From NCBI RefSeq assembly GCF_029945885.1, contig NZ_JAQSDK010000004.1, positions 186,001 to 250,000 of the forward strand: 64,000 nt of DNA, given 5' to 3'. The position numbers and the translations under genes are program-made. The DNA is from Brevundimonas sp. (GTDB taxonomy: Bacteria > Pseudomonadota > Alphaproteobacteria > Caulobacterales > Caulobacteraceae). This document shows positions 1 through 8,745 of this stretch, piece after piece (within the stretch, counting starts at the first letter, position 1; each line of letters starts with the position of its first letter). The notes beneath the pieces are model-generated. The model was not told the origin of the DNA. It made no database searches and worked only from the letters and a program-made list of their open reading frames with translations.

Positions 1-761
1 CCAATTTCGGGGCCGGGGTCGATCATATCGACATCGACGCGGCGGTCGGGCGCGGACTGATCGTCACCAATACGCCGGGGGTGCTGACCGAGGACACGGC
101 CGACCTGGCGATGGGGCTGATTCTGGCGGTGTCGCGCCGCATCGTCGAAGGGGCCCAGGTGGTGGCCGCCGGGGGATTCGAGGGCTGGTCCCCGACCTGG
201 ATGACGGGGCGCAAACTGTGGGGCAAGCGGCTGGGCATCGTCGGCATGGGCCGGATCGGCCAGGCCCTGGCGCGGCGGGCCAGGGCGTTCGGCATGCAGG
301 TCCACTATCACAACCGCAAACCGGTCCCGGCCATGATCGCCGAGGAGCTGGGGGCCACCTACTGGGACGACCTGGACCAGATGCTGGCGCGGATGGACCT
401 GATCTCGCTGAACTGCCCGGCGACGAAGGATACCTATCATCTGATCTCGGCTGAACGGCTGGCGAAGCTGCAGCCGCATGTGATCCTGATCAACACCGCG
501 CGCGGCGAGCTGATCGACGAGGCCGCCCTGGCCGAGGCGGTCAGGACCCGCAGGATCGCCGGGGCCGGGCTGGACGTGTTCGAACAGGAGCCGGTGATCC
601 ATCCGGGCCTGCTGGGCCACGCCAATGTGGTGCTGCTGCCCCATCTGGGTTCGGCCACCATCGAGGCGCGTCAGGACATGGGCGACCGCGTCATCGGCAA
701 TATCCTGACCTATCAGAACGGCCACCGGCCGCCGGATCGCGTCATTCCCGCAATGCTTTGA
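1..761 (+). CDS. D-isomer specific 2-hydroxyacid dehydrogenase (glyoxylate/hydroxypyruvate reductase type), 5' end outside window
   Basis: Partial gene: the frame is open from base 3 and reads NFGAGVDHIDI, the typical end of the N-terminal substrate domain, so roughly the first 75-80 residues lie upstream. The Rossmann motif GMGRIG follows, then the catalytic Arg in NTARGELID, the Glu in FEQEP and the His in LLPHLGSAT, the usual Arg-Glu-His set of NAD(P)H-dependent 2-hydroxyacid dehydrogenases. The family reduces glyoxylate, hydroxypyruvate or related 2-keto acids in the cytoplasm. The basic HNRK after the second Rossmann strand suggests NADPH (inference). Exact substrate cannot be told. Confidence 0.9.
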   Translation, partial: NFGAGVDHIDIDAAVGRGLIVTNTPGVLTEDTADLAMGLILAVSRRIVEGAQVVAAGGFEGWSPTWMTGRKLWGKRLGIVGMGRIGQALARRARAFGMQVHYHNRKPVPAMIAEELGATYWDDLDQMLARMDLISLNCPATKDTYHLISAERLAKLQPHVILINTARGELIDEAALAEAVRTRRIAGAGLDVFEQEPVIHPGLLGHANVVLLPHLGSATIEARQDMGDRVIGNILTYQNGHRPPDRVIPAML

Positions 762-828
762 ATTCCATGACTTGACGACGCCGGGGTCTGCGGGGCTTGA
801 TGCCCGCGAGGGTTCGGGGGAATTGTCT

Positions 829-2889
829 GTGCAACTTATCCGTATGATCGGGGTGGCCTTTCTGGCCGCCGGGTTCACCGTGGCAGGTCTGCTGCTGCCG
901 TCGCCGGCGCGCGCCGATCCGCCGACCATCGCCGATTTCGTTGCCGATCCTTCCGTGAGCGGGGCCAGTCTGTCGCCGTCCGGCCGCTATCTGGTCTGGG
1001 TCGCGCACGACGGCGACCGCAGCGACATCCAGGTTCGCGATCTTCAGGAAAAGACCGTCATGGTCCTGACCGGCGGGGAGGCGCGCGAGAGTTTCGGCGG
1101 TGTCTATATCGACTGGATCCGCTGGAAGACCGACGACCGGCTGGTGATCGGGATCACGCGGATGGAGGTCAGGCGATCGGGCAATCGCGACACCGGCGAC
1201 ATCCGGTCCTACCGTTACGGCCGGTCGGTCCTGTCGATGTCCCGGGACGGCACGTCGCACATTCAGCTCAAGGCCCCGGACACCAAGGATACGCGGCCGG
1301 GCGAGGTGCTCGACCTGTTGCGAAACGATCCGGACAACATCCTGATGATCTATCGCACGGCCCTGGGCTCGCTGGACGTGGCTCGCGTCAATATCCTGAC
1401 CGGGGAGGCCGAGCAGGTCCTGACCGGCCACCGCCGGGTCCTCGACTATGTGACCGATCGTGACGGTACCGTCGTCGGCCGCATCGCCTATCGCCGCGTC
1501 GGCCAGATCGAGATCATGGAGGCGCTTGAGGCGGACGGCAGCTGGTCCGAGGTCTATCGCCTGCGGCGCAACGAGATTCGCGACCTGCCGGACTACGAAA
1601 TCCTGGGCGGGACCGGAGCGCCCGGCAAGGTCTATGTCGCCGTCCAGCCCGAGGCCCCGGAAGGGGACGACACCACGGCCGCCGTGCATATCTTCGACTT
1701 CACCAGCCGCACCATGGGCCCGGCGATCTGGCAGCAACCCGCTTATGATGTGACCGGCATCCTGCAGAATGCCGACTCGGGGGAACTGGTCGCCGGCTGC
1801 TACTGGGCCGACATCTATCGCTGCGACTTCCTCGATCCGCAGGACGATGCGGTCATGTCGGGAATCCGCCGCTTCTTCGGCGAGGGCTGGAGCGTCTCGG
1901 TGGTCTCCCAGGCGCGGGACGGTGGGCGCTGGCTGGTCCGGGCCTCGGCCCCCAACAATCCCGGCGAGCTCTTCATCTTCCACGTCGACGAGCGACGCAT
2001 GGAATATATCGACGCGGTCTATCCGCGACTGCCCGAGACCGCCCTCGGGACGATGTCGCGGATCGACTATACGGCGGCCGACGGCCAGCCCCTGTTCGGC
2101 TATCTGACGCGCCCGCCGGGGGCGGCGCCCGACGCCGTCCTGCCGCTTGTGGTCATGCCGCACGGCGGACCGGAGGCCCGGGACTATCTGACCTATGACA
2201 CCTGGGCCCAATTCCTGGCCACACGCGGCTACCAGGTGTTCCAGCCCAATTTCCGCGGCTCGGCCGGCATGGGGCGGGCTTTCGCCCAGGCCGGCTATCG
2301 TCAATGGGGTCGCCGGATGCAGGACGACGTCACGGCCGGGGTCGACCATCTGATCGCTGCGGGCCTGGCCGAGTCCGGCCGGGCCTGTATCGTCGGGGCC
2401 AGCTACGGGGGCTATGCGGCGCTGCAGTCCGGGGCCAGCCAGCCCGACCTCTACCGCTGTGTCATCTCGATCGCCGGTCCGTCCGACCTGGTCACCATGT
2501 TGCGTTGGGTCTGGACCGAGGAGGGGGCGAACTCCGACAGTTACGAATACTGGCTGAAGGCGATCGGCGATCCGCGGGATGACCGGGCGGCGCTGGACGC
2601 CGTGTCGCCGATCCGGGCGGTCGACGACTGGCGTCTGCCGGTGCTGTTGATCCACGGCGAGGCGGACACGGTGGTGCCGGTCAGCCAGTCGCGGGACATG
2701 GAGCGGGCCCTGCGCCGTGCCCGAAAGGATGTCCACCTCGTGGTGATGGAGGGGGCCGGCCACAGCCGCTGGCTCAGCCGTGACGAAACGCGGGTTCTGA
2801 GCGAGATGGAATCCTTCCTGGCCACCCACCTTCCGGCCGGCGGGGCAGGTCCGGTCCCGGCCGTGGACACGCCGGTGTCGGCCGACTGA
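829..2889 (+). CDS. S9 family prolyl oligopeptidase-like serine peptidase, exported
   Basis: About 686 aa. An N-terminal propeller-like half is followed by an alpha/beta-hydrolase peptidase domain. The catalytic Ser is in GASYGGYAAL, the Asp in HGEADTVVP and the His in GAGHSRW; the HGGPEARD segment fits the oxyanion region. A hydrophobic stretch ending in PSPARA gives a likely signal peptide, so the enzyme probably acts in the periplasm on short peptides. GTG at 829 is chosen because a GGGGG ribosome-binding site lies 8 nt upstream and it leaves a normal signal peptide; ATG 844 is the alternative. It converges with the next gene, with stops 2 bp apart. Confidence 0.9.
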   Translation: MQLIRMIGVAFLAAGFTVAGLLLPSPARADPPTIADFVADPSVSGASLSPSGRYLVWVAHDGDRSDIQVRDLQEKTVMVLTGGEARESFGGVYIDWIRWKTDDRLVIGITRMEVRRSGNRDTGDIRSYRYGRSVLSMSRDGTSHIQLKAPDTKDTRPGEVLDLLRNDPDNILMIYRTALGSLDVARVNILTGEAEQVLTGHRRVLDYVTDRDGTVVGRIAYRRVGQIEIMEALEADGSWSEVYRLRRNEIRDLPDYEILGGTGAPGKVYVAVQPEAPEGDDTTAAVHIFDFTSRTMGPAIWQQPAYDVTGILQNADSGELVAGCYWADIYRCDFLDPQDDAVMSGIRRFFGEGWSVSVVSQARDGGRWLVRASAPNNPGELFIFHVDERRMEYIDAVYPRLPETALGTMSRIDYTAADGQPLFGYLTRPPGAAPDAVLPLVVMPHGGPEARDYLTYDTWAQFLATRGYQVFQPNFRGSAGMGRAFAQAGYRQWGRRMQDDVTAGVDHLIAAGLAESGRACIVGASYGGYAALQSGASQPDLYRCVISIAGPSDLVTMLRWVWTEEGANSDSYEYWLKAIGDPRDDRAALDAVSPIRAVDDWRLPVLLIHGEADTVVPVSQSRDMERALRRARKDVHLVVMEGAGHSRWLSRDETRVLSEMESFLATHLPAGGAGPVPAVDTPVSAD

Positions 2890-2891
2890 GA

Positions 2892-3632
2892 TCAGCCGCC
2901 GGCGCACACCGGACAGGCGGGGTCGGCGGGCAGGGCCACGGTCCGTGCGGTTCCGGCCAGGCCCTCGTAGAGCATCAGCCGGCCGGACAGGGGCGTGCCG
3001 GCCCCGGTGATCCGTTTGATCGCCTCAAGGGCCGCCATGGCCCCGATCACGCCGGCCAGGGCCCCGACGACCCCCGCGCGGGCGCAGGATTCGGCCTCGG
3101 GCGGAATGTCAGGGACCAGGCAGCGGTAGCAGGGGCGGCCTTCGAAGACCGCGACCTGACCGCTCCAGCGGCCCAGGGCCCCCGAGACCAGCGGGACGCC
3201 GGTGGCGACACAGGCGGCGTTGACCGCGAACCGTGTGCTGAAATCATCACTGCCGTCGAGCACCAGGTCATGACCGGCGATCATCCCGGTGGCGGTGGCG
3301 GCCGTCAGCCGTTCGGCCAGGGCCCGGATCGCGACGCCCGGGTTCAGGGCCTCCAGGCGTTCGGTCCCCGCCTCGACCTTGGCCCGGCCGACGTCGGCGG
3401 TGTCGAAGACGATCTGGCGTTGCAGGTTGGACAGGGCCACGGTGTCGTCGTCGATCACGGTGAGGGCACCGACCCCTGCTGCCGCCAGATACAGGGCCGC
3501 CGGCCCGCCGACCCCGCCGAGGCCGACGATCAGCACCCGGGCCCGGGCCAGGGCCTGCTGTCCCGGCCCGCCGATCTCGGCCAGGACCAGGTGACGGGCG
3601 TATCGCTCGATCTCGATGTCTGAAAAGTTCAC
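2892..3632 (-). CDS. moeB: HesA/MoeB/ThiF family adenylyltransferase (sulfur-carrier activating)
   Basis: 246 aa, E1-like fold. The nucleotide-binding loop GLGGVGGPAALYLA is followed by the acidic DDD segment and the NLQRQ motif that senses ATP in MoeB and ThiF. Two zinc-binding pairs, CYRC and CPVC near the C-terminus, are present. These enzymes adenylate the C-terminal glycine of MoaD or ThiS for molybdopterin or thiamine synthesis. No carrier-protein gene is adjacent, so MoeB versus ThiF cannot be settled. There is no rhodanese domain. The start is GTG at 3632. Confidence 0.85.
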   Translation of the reverse strand: MNFSDIEIERYARHLVLAEIGGPGQQALARARVLIVGLGGVGGPAALYLAAAGVGALTVIDDDTVALSNLQRQIVFDTADVGRAKVEAGTERLEALNPGVAIRALAERLTAATATGMIAGHDLVLDGSDDFSTRFAVNAACVATGVPLVSGALGRWSGQVAVFEGRPCYRCLVPDIPPEAESCARAGVVGALAGVIGAMAALEAIKRITGAGTPLSGRLMLYEGLAGTARTVALPADPACPVCAGG

Positions 3633-3677
3633 CCGCGAACTCTAGCGCGGGTCCGGCGTCGGGTCACCCCGGCGGGG

Positions 3678-4085
3678 TCAGGCGGCGACGCGCCAGGACT
3701 GGGGGCAGGCCCCCAGCAGGGTCCGTGCCTCCTCGGCGCTCAGCTGCGTCAGGTCGCGCTGACCCAGTCGCCGGCTGACTTCGCGGGCCGGCACGGCGCA
3801 AAGCGCCATCGGACTCTTGATCCGGCGACTGTCGATCGGGTCGTCACTGAGAATGCGCAGGCTGCAATGGCGGGGATCGGTCGAGAGGCGGCGCATCAGC
3901 CGGTCGATGTCGGCGCGGGCTCCCTCGACCGCCTGCAGGATCTTGCCGCCATGGAACAGGACGGCGCTGCACAGGTCGTCGCGCCGGTTGTTGCGTTCCG
4001 AAACCCCGAGAATCTGGGCGATCGACAGGGTGGTCGTGCCTGTGGGGCCAACGGCGTCGCTCACGAAGATCAGCCGGTATAGCAA
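3678..4085 (-). CDS. BLUF-domain-like protein lacking the photoactive tyrosine
   Basis: 135 aa covering a single BLUF fold. The beta-1 strand reads YRLIFVSDA where photoactive BLUF proteins have Tyr in the place of Phe7. The flavin-contacting Asn in SERNNRRD (32-33) and the key Gln51 in ILQAVEG are kept, as is the DPRHCSL segment. The late Trp is absent (RRIKSPM). The family normally binds FAD and senses blue light through the Tyr-Gln pair, so this copy may bind flavin without a normal photocycle, or may have another role (inference). The only in-frame start is TTG at 4085, with a weak ribosome-binding site. No output domain is fused. Confidence 0.8.
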   Translation of the reverse strand: MLYRLIFVSDAVGPTGTTTLSIAQILGVSERNNRRDDLCSAVLFHGGKILQAVEGARADIDRLMRRLSTDPRHCSLRILSDDPIDSRRIKSPMALCAVPAREVSRRLGQRDLTQLSAEEARTLLGACPQSWRVAA

Positions 4086-4226
4086 AGCTTTGGCCCAATT
4101 TAGACAGGTTAAGGGTACGTATTAACAATGTAACGGATTACATGGGCAATAATATGGCTTTGGGTCCCGTTGAAACTTCATGGCTTTCGCCTTGATGTGC
4201 TTCAATTGCGTCGCCATCTGCCCTGC

Positions 4227-4814
4227 ATGACCCAATCGCATCCGACCTTCCCCGACTGGCACGGCACCACCATCCTGGCGGTGCGACGAAACGGTCTCAC
4301 CGTGATCGCCGGCGACGGCCAGGTCTCGATGGGGCCGACCATCGTTAAGGGGGCCGCACGCAAGGTGCGCACCCTGGCGGACGGCCGGGTCCTGGCGGGT
4401 TTTGCCGGGGCCACCGCCGATGCCTTCACCCTGATCGAACGGCTGGAGGCCAAGCTGGAACAGTATCCGGACCAGCTGGCCCGGGCCTGTGTCGACCTGG
4501 CCAAGGACTGGCGTACGGACCGGTATCTGCGCCGGCTGGAGGCGATGCTGCTGGTGGCGGACGCGACCTCCATCTTCACCGTGACCGGCGTCGGCGATGT
4601 GCTGGAGCCCGAACACGGGGTGGCGGCGGTAGGATCGGGCGGCAATTTCGCCCTGTCGGCGGCCCGGGCCCTGATCGATCACACCGAACTCGATGCCGAA
4701 CAGGTGGCGCGCAAGGCCATGGCCATCGCCGCCGAGATCTGTGTCTACACCAACGGCAATCTGACGGTCGAGGTTCTGGGTGACCGGTCTCCGGCGACGG
4801 AGGCAGCCCGATGA
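4227..4814 (+). CDS. hslV: ATP-dependent protease subunit HslV (ClpQ)
   Basis: 195 aa. HslV is the threonine peptidase ring of the HslVU protease. The mature N-terminus begins at Thr14 of [10 protein letters not shown], after removal of a short propeptide, and is followed by [11 protein letters not shown], the usual HslV signature. ATG 4227 is chosen because it gives the short N-terminus typical of the family. It overlaps hslU by 4 bp (ATGA), so the two are translationally coupled. Heat-shock control is expected from the family, but I could not define a convincing sigma-32 promoter in the 140-bp upstream gap. Confidence 0.97.
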   Translation: MTQSHPTFPDWHGTTILAVRRNGLTVIAGDGQVSMGPTIVKGAARKVRTLADGRVLAGFAGATADAFTLIERLEAKLEQYPDQLARACVDLAKDWRTDRYLRRLEAMLLVADATSIFTVTGVGDVLEPEHGVAAVGSGGNFALSAARALIDHTELDAEQVARKAMAIAAEICVYTNGNLTVEVLGDRSPATEAAR

Positions 4815-6112
4815 CCGACCTGTCCCCCCGCGAAATCGTCTCCGAACTGGACCGGTTCATCGTCGGCCAGGACGAGGCCAAGCGCGCCGTGGCCGTAGCC
4901 CTGCGCAATCGCTGGCGGCGCAAGCGCGTGCCGGAGGACCTGCGCGACGAGGTCACGCCCAAGAACATCCTGATGATCGGTCCGACCGGCGTCGGCAAGA
5001 CCGAGATCGCCCGGCGGCTGGCGAAACTGGGCGGCTCGCCCTTCCTCAAGGTCGAGGCGACCAAATTCACCGAGGTCGGCTATGTCGGCCGCGACGTCGA
5101 CCAGATCATGCGCGACCTGGTCGAGAGCGCCCTGGTGATCGTGCGTGACAAACGCCGGTCCGGGGTCAAGGCCCGCGCCGAAGGGGCGGCCGAGGAGCGG
5201 CTGCTCGACGCCCTGGTCGGACCGGGGTCGCAGCCCGCGACCCGCGACAGTTTCCGCAAGAAGCTGCGCGCGGGCGAGCTGGATGACAAGGAGGTCGAGA
5301 TCGCCCTGACCGATACCAGTTCGCCGATGCAGGGGTTCGATATGCCCGGCGGCGGCAATGTCGGCATGATCAATCTCGGTGAGATGCTCGGCAAGATGGG
5401 CGGACCGCGCAGCAAGACGGTCAAGCTGCCGGTGCGCGACGCTGTGGGCCCGCTGGTCGCCGAGGAGAGTGACAAGCTGCTGGACCAGGAGAGTCTGACC
5501 AAGGAGGCCCTGCTGCTGGCCGAGAACGAGGGCATCGTCTTCCTGGACGAGATCGACAAGGTCGCCGCGCGCCAGGGCACCTCGGGGGCCGATGTCTCGC
5601 GCGAGGGGGTCCAGCGCGACCTGCTGCCGCTGATTGAGGGCACCACGGTCTCGACCAAATACGGACCGGTGCGCTCGGACCACGTCCTGTTCATCGCCTC
5701 GGGGGCCTTCCACGTCTCCAAGCCCAGTGACCTGCTGCCGGAGTTGCAGGGACGATTGCCGATCCGGGTCGAGCTGAAGGCCCTGACCCGTGATGACCTG
5801 AAGCGGATCCTGGTCGAGCCCGAGGCCAATCTGATCCGCCAGAACCAGGCCCTGCTGGCGACGGAGGGGGTGACGCTGGTGTTCACCGACGACGCGGTCG
5901 AGGCCCTGGCTGATGCGGCGGTAGCCGCCAATGGCGCGGTCGAGAACATCGGGGCGCGGCGGCTGCAGACGGTGCTGGAAAAGGTGCTGGAAGAGACCAG
6001 TTACCGGGCCGCCGACCTGTCGGGCCAGACCGTCACCTTCGACGGGGCGGCGGTGCGCGACAAGGTCGGTGATCTGGCCAGGAATGCGGACCTGAGCCGG
6101 TTCATCCTGTAG
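4811..6112 (+). CDS. hslU: ATP-dependent protease ATPase subunit HslU (ClpY)
   Basis: 433 aa AAA+ unfoldase that feeds substrates into HslV. Walker A GPTGVGKT lies at residues 57-64 and Walker [10 protein letters not shown] near 240. The intermediate I-domain lies between them, and the C-terminus DLSRFIL is the tail that inserts into and activates HslV. It starts inside the hslV stop codon. The following gene is convergent, with stops 4 bp apart, and there is no obvious terminator hairpin between them. Confidence 0.97.
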   Translation: MTDLSPREIVSELDRFIVGQDEAKRAVAVALRNRWRRKRVPEDLRDEVTPKNILMIGPTGVGKTEIARRLAKLGGSPFLKVEATKFTEVGYVGRDVDQIMRDLVESALVIVRDKRRSGVKARAEGAAEERLLDALVGPGSQPATRDSFRKKLRAGELDDKEVEIALTDTSSPMQGFDMPGGGNVGMINLGEMLGKMGGPRSKTVKLPVRDAVGPLVAEESDKLLDQESLTKEALLLAENEGIVFLDEIDKVAARQGTSGADVSREGVQRDLLPLIEGTTVSTKYGPVRSDHVLFIASGAFHVSKPSDLLPELQGRLPIRVELKALTRDDLKRILVEPEANLIRQNQALLATEGVTLVFTDDAVEALADAAVAANGAVENIGARRLQTVLEKVLEETSYRAADLSGQTVTFDGAAVRDKVGDLARNADLSRFIL

Positions 6113-6116
6113 CGCC

Positions 6117-6695
6117 TTACCAGGCGATCAGGCCGAGGTGCTCCAGCAGGATGCGCGTGCCCATGCCGATCAGCAGGATGCCGCCGATCAGTTCGGCGAT
6201 GGGACCCAGCCGGGTCCCGGCGGCGCGGCCGACCAGCATGCCCAGGGTCGCCAGCACGAAGGTGGTCAGGCCGATCGATACGGCAATCACGCCGATGTTG
6301 ACGCCGAGAAAGGCCAGGGAGACGCCGACGGCGGCGGCGTCCAGGCTGGTTCCCACGGCGGTGGCGACCAGGGCCAGCCGGCCCCGGCTTCGCGGGCGGG
6401 CGGGGGCCGCGTCGTCGGGAGAGGGGCTCCGGGTCGCTTCCCAGATCATCTTGCCGCCGACCAGGCCCAGCAGGCCGAAGGCGATCCAGTGATCTACCGA
6501 CTGGACGAAATCGGCCGCGGCCAGGCCCAGGGCCCAGCCGAACACCGGGGTGACGGCCTCGATGATTCCGAACACCAGCCCGGCCCTGAGGGCCTCCGGC
6601 AGGGTGGGGCGATGCACGGCCCCGCGCCCGATGGCGGCAGCGAAGGCGTCGGCGGACAGGCTCAGGGACAGCAGCAGAATGGTGATCGGGGACAT
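6117..6695 (-). CDS. mntP: Manganese efflux pump MntP
   Basis: 192 aa inner-membrane protein with six predicted helices. It carries the two symmetry-related acidic motifs of the MntP/YebN family, SADAFAAAIGRG in helix 1 and GTSLDAAAVGVS in helix 4. The function is export of excess Mn(II). The start at 6695 is set by the conserved N-terminus MSPITILLLSLSLSADAF and a GGTGGAG ribosome-binding site; in-frame upstream codons lie inside the riboswitch leader. The yybP-ykoY motif at 6759-6873 on the same strand supports both the assignment and Mn-dependent control. Confidence 0.93.
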   Translation of the reverse strand: MSPITILLLSLSLSADAFAAAIGRGAVHRPTLPEALRAGLVFGIIEAVTPVFGWALGLAAADFVQSVDHWIAFGLLGLVGGKMIWEATRSPSPDDAAPARPRSRGRLALVATAVGTSLDAAAVGVSLAFLGVNIGVIAVSIGLTTFVLATLGMLVGRAAGTRLGPIAELIGGILLIGMGTRILLEHLGLIAW

Positions 6696-6758
6696 GGGTC
6701 GGGACTCCACCGGATGCGTGACAGCACACCCCCGCCCCGGCCGGTGCCGGACAGAGGG

Positions 6759-6873
6759 CGCGCTGGTCTCGCAAGGCGGATGGTCCGCTGATCGCACCAC
6801 GCACCACGGAGGTGCGAGTGTGTTGATACGATCCCGGCTGGGCGATGCCGGCTGCTACTCCCCAACCCCGCGG
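6759..6873 (-). promoter_or_regulatory. yybP-ykoY manganese riboswitch upstream of mntP
   Basis: Read on the minus strand, the leader contains the hallmark GGGGAGTAGC (6863-6854), then CGTATCAACACA and finally GCGAGACC, in the order of the yybP-ykoY consensus. The flanks can pair as P1 (around 6864-6873 with 6759-6768). Downstream, CACCGG (6746-6741) can pair with CCGGTG (6713-6708) overlapping the mntP ribosome-binding site, so control is probably translational, with Mn(II) freeing the site (inference). The class is well established as a Mn(II) sensor in front of mntP-type genes. Confidence 0.88.
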
Positions 6874-6980
6874 CTTCTAGAGACGCCGGTGGTCGGGATC
6901 AAGCGTCATTCCCGCGCCTTAAATCCCGGACGATCTGTGTTATAAGGCCGGCCTTCCCCCGTTTTCGCAGGATCATCGCC

Positions 6981-8165
6981 TTGAGCGTCACGCTCGATCT
7001 TTCGCGTGTCTCCACGCCCGCCACCCCCGCGCCCGTCACCCTGTCGGGGATGACGCGGACGGCCCTGCGCGAGGCCCTGATCGCCGCCGGCGTCTGCCCG
7101 CCCGAGAAGGCGAAGATGCGTGCCACCCAGGTGTGGCGCTGGATCCATTTCTACGGCGTCACCGACTTTGCCCTGATGACCGACATCGGCAAGGAAACCC
7201 GGGCGAAGCTGGCCGAGGTCTTTACTGTCGCCCGGCCCGAGATCGTCGAACGCCAGGTGTCGAAGGACGGCACCCGCAAATGGCTGATCCGTACGGCACC
7301 GGGCATCGAGGTCGAGGCCGTCTACATCCCTGACGTCGGCCGGGCCGGTGCCCTGTGCGTCTCCTCCCAGGTCGGCTGCACCCTGAACTGCACCTTCTGC
7401 CACACCGGCACCCAGAAGCTGGTGCGCAACCTGACCGCAGCCGAGATCGTGGCCCAGGTCCAGGTCTGCCGTGACGACCTCGAGGAATGGCCCAAATTCG
7501 GCGAGGACGTCACCGACCAGGACGAGCGCCGGCTGTCGAACATCGTCTTCATGGGCATGGGCGAGCCGCTCTATAATCTGGACCATGTCGCCGACGCGAT
7601 CGAGATCATCTCGGACGGCGAGGGGATCGCCCTGTCCCGGCGTCGCATCACCGTCTCGACCTCGGGCGTGGTGCCGCAGCTGGAGCCACTGGGAACCAAT
7701 ACCCAGGCCATGCTGGCGATCAGCCTGCATGCCACCAATGACGCCCTGCGCGACGTGCTGGTGCCGCTGAACAAGAAATATCCGCTGGACCAGCTGATGG
7801 CCGGCATCCGCGCCTATCCCGGCATCTCCAACGCCCGCCGGGTCACCTTCGAATATGTGATGCTGAAGGGTATCAACGACAGTCCCGAAGAGGCGCGGGC
7901 GCTGGTGAAATTGATCGAGGGCATTCCCGCCAAGGTCAATCTGATCCCGTTCAACCCGTGGCCGGGCACCGACTATGAGTGTTCGGACTGGAAGACGATC
8001 GAACGGTTCGCGGCCATCCTCAACAAGGCCGGTTATGCCTCGCCGATCCGCACCCCGCGCGGTCGCGACATCCTGGCCGCCTGCGGCCAGCTGAAATCCG
8101 AAAGCGAAAAGGTCCGCGCCTCCGCCCTGCGCAAGGCGAACCCGGACGCCGTCGTGGCCGCCTGA
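6981..8165 (+). CDS. rlmN: Dual-specificity 23S rRNA (A2503-C2)/tRNA (A37-C2) methyltransferase RlmN
   Basis: 394 aa radical-SAM methyltransferase. The cluster-binding CxxxCxxC is seen in [11 protein letters not shown], followed by the [10 protein letters not shown] motif. The C-terminal cysteine in LAACGQLK is the residue that resolves the methyl intermediate. It methylates A2503 of 23S rRNA and A37 of some tRNAs, which tunes decoding accuracy. TTG at 6981 has a CAGGAT site about 8 nt upstream and is preferred; an ATG lies about 29 codons inside. It is divergent from mntP. Confidence 0.95.
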   Translation: MSVTLDLSRVSTPATPAPVTLSGMTRTALREALIAAGVCPPEKAKMRATQVWRWIHFYGVTDFALMTDIGKETRAKLAEVFTVARPEIVERQVSKDGTRKWLIRTAPGIEVEAVYIPDVGRAGALCVSSQVGCTLNCTFCHTGTQKLVRNLTAAEIVAQVQVCRDDLEEWPKFGEDVTDQDERRLSNIVFMGMGEPLYNLDHVADAIEIISDGEGIALSRRRITVSTSGVVPQLEPLGTNTQAMLAISLHATNDALRDVLVPLNKKYPLDQLMAGIRAYPGISNARRVTFEYVMLKGINDSPEEARALVKLIEGIPAKVNLIPFNPWPGTDYECSDWKTIERFAAILNKAGYASPIRTPRGRDILAACGQLKSESEKVRASALRKANPDAVVAA

Positions 8166-8294
8166 ATCCCGGGGGCCTGGTCGGGGTCCCCGAAACGCAC
8201 CGTCACCTTTCTTGACCGGGTGTGGCCCGCCGACGCTTGCGGATCACGTCCGCAATCAGGCAAGGATGTTTTGCTTTCGTTCGCCGGAATTTCC

Positions 8295-8738
8295 ATGGAC
8301 CCCTCGTCGCTTACCAATGTTCTGTCCAGCCCGGAGGTGCAGGCGTTCGCCAGCGGCTTCCCGGTCATGGTCATGCATCTCGGCCTGACCCTGGCCCTGC
8401 TGGTCGTGGGCGCGGCGGTCTATGCGATGCTGTCCCCGTGGAAAGAGATCGCGCTGATCCGCGACGGCAATTCCGCTGCGGCCGTGGCCTTTGCCGGCAT
8501 TCTGGTCGGCCTGGCCGTGCCGCTGGCCGTCTCCCTGTCGGTCTCGACCTCGGTGCGCGACATCGCCATCTGGGGCGTGGCGACAGTGGTGCTGCAGCTG
8601 TTCGCCTTCCGCATCGTCGACACCCTGCTGACCGGCCTGCCGCAGCGTATTCGTGAGGGTGAGATCTCGGCGGCGGTGCTGCTGGTCGGGGCCAAGCTGG
8701 CCACGGCCCTGATCCTGGCAGCGGCCCTGACGGGCTGA
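8295..8738 (+). CDS. DUF350 family membrane protein
   Basis: 147 aa, about four transmembrane helices, arranged as the two repeats usual for DUF350 (YjfL/UPF0719). The conserved loops RDGNSAAAVAFAG and REGEISAAVLLVGAK occupy equivalent places in the two halves. ATG 8295 gives a normal N-terminus. The gene ends 7 bp before a trypsin-like protease gene, so the two look co-transcribed. The family has no settled biochemical function. Confidence 0.85.
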   Translation: MDPSSLTNVLSSPEVQAFASGFPVMVMHLGLTLALLVVGAAVYAMLSPWKEIALIRDGNSAAAVAFAGILVGLAVPLAVSLSVSTSVRDIAIWGVATVVLQLFAFRIVDTLLTGLPQRIREGEISAAVLLVGAKLATALILAAALTG

Positions 8739-8745
8739 CGCGCCC

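Noticed and set aside
742..2907. A ~720-codon minus-strand open frame antisense to the S9 peptidase
   Set aside because: The composition is His/Arg/Gly/Asp-rich without motifs, while the plus strand has a complete catalytic triad. Similar long antisense frames at 10290-12842, 29017-31380 and 43662-45752 were dropped for the same reason.
4109..4125. TTAA-N9-TTAA upstream of hslV and the BLUF-like gene, resembling a CtrA box
   Set aside because: CtrA boxes are TTAA-N7-TTAA; the 9-nt spacing is wrong.
4086..4226. A heat-shock sigma-32 promoter for hslVU
   Set aside because: CTTGAT and CCATCT are present, but the spacing is too long for the consensus.
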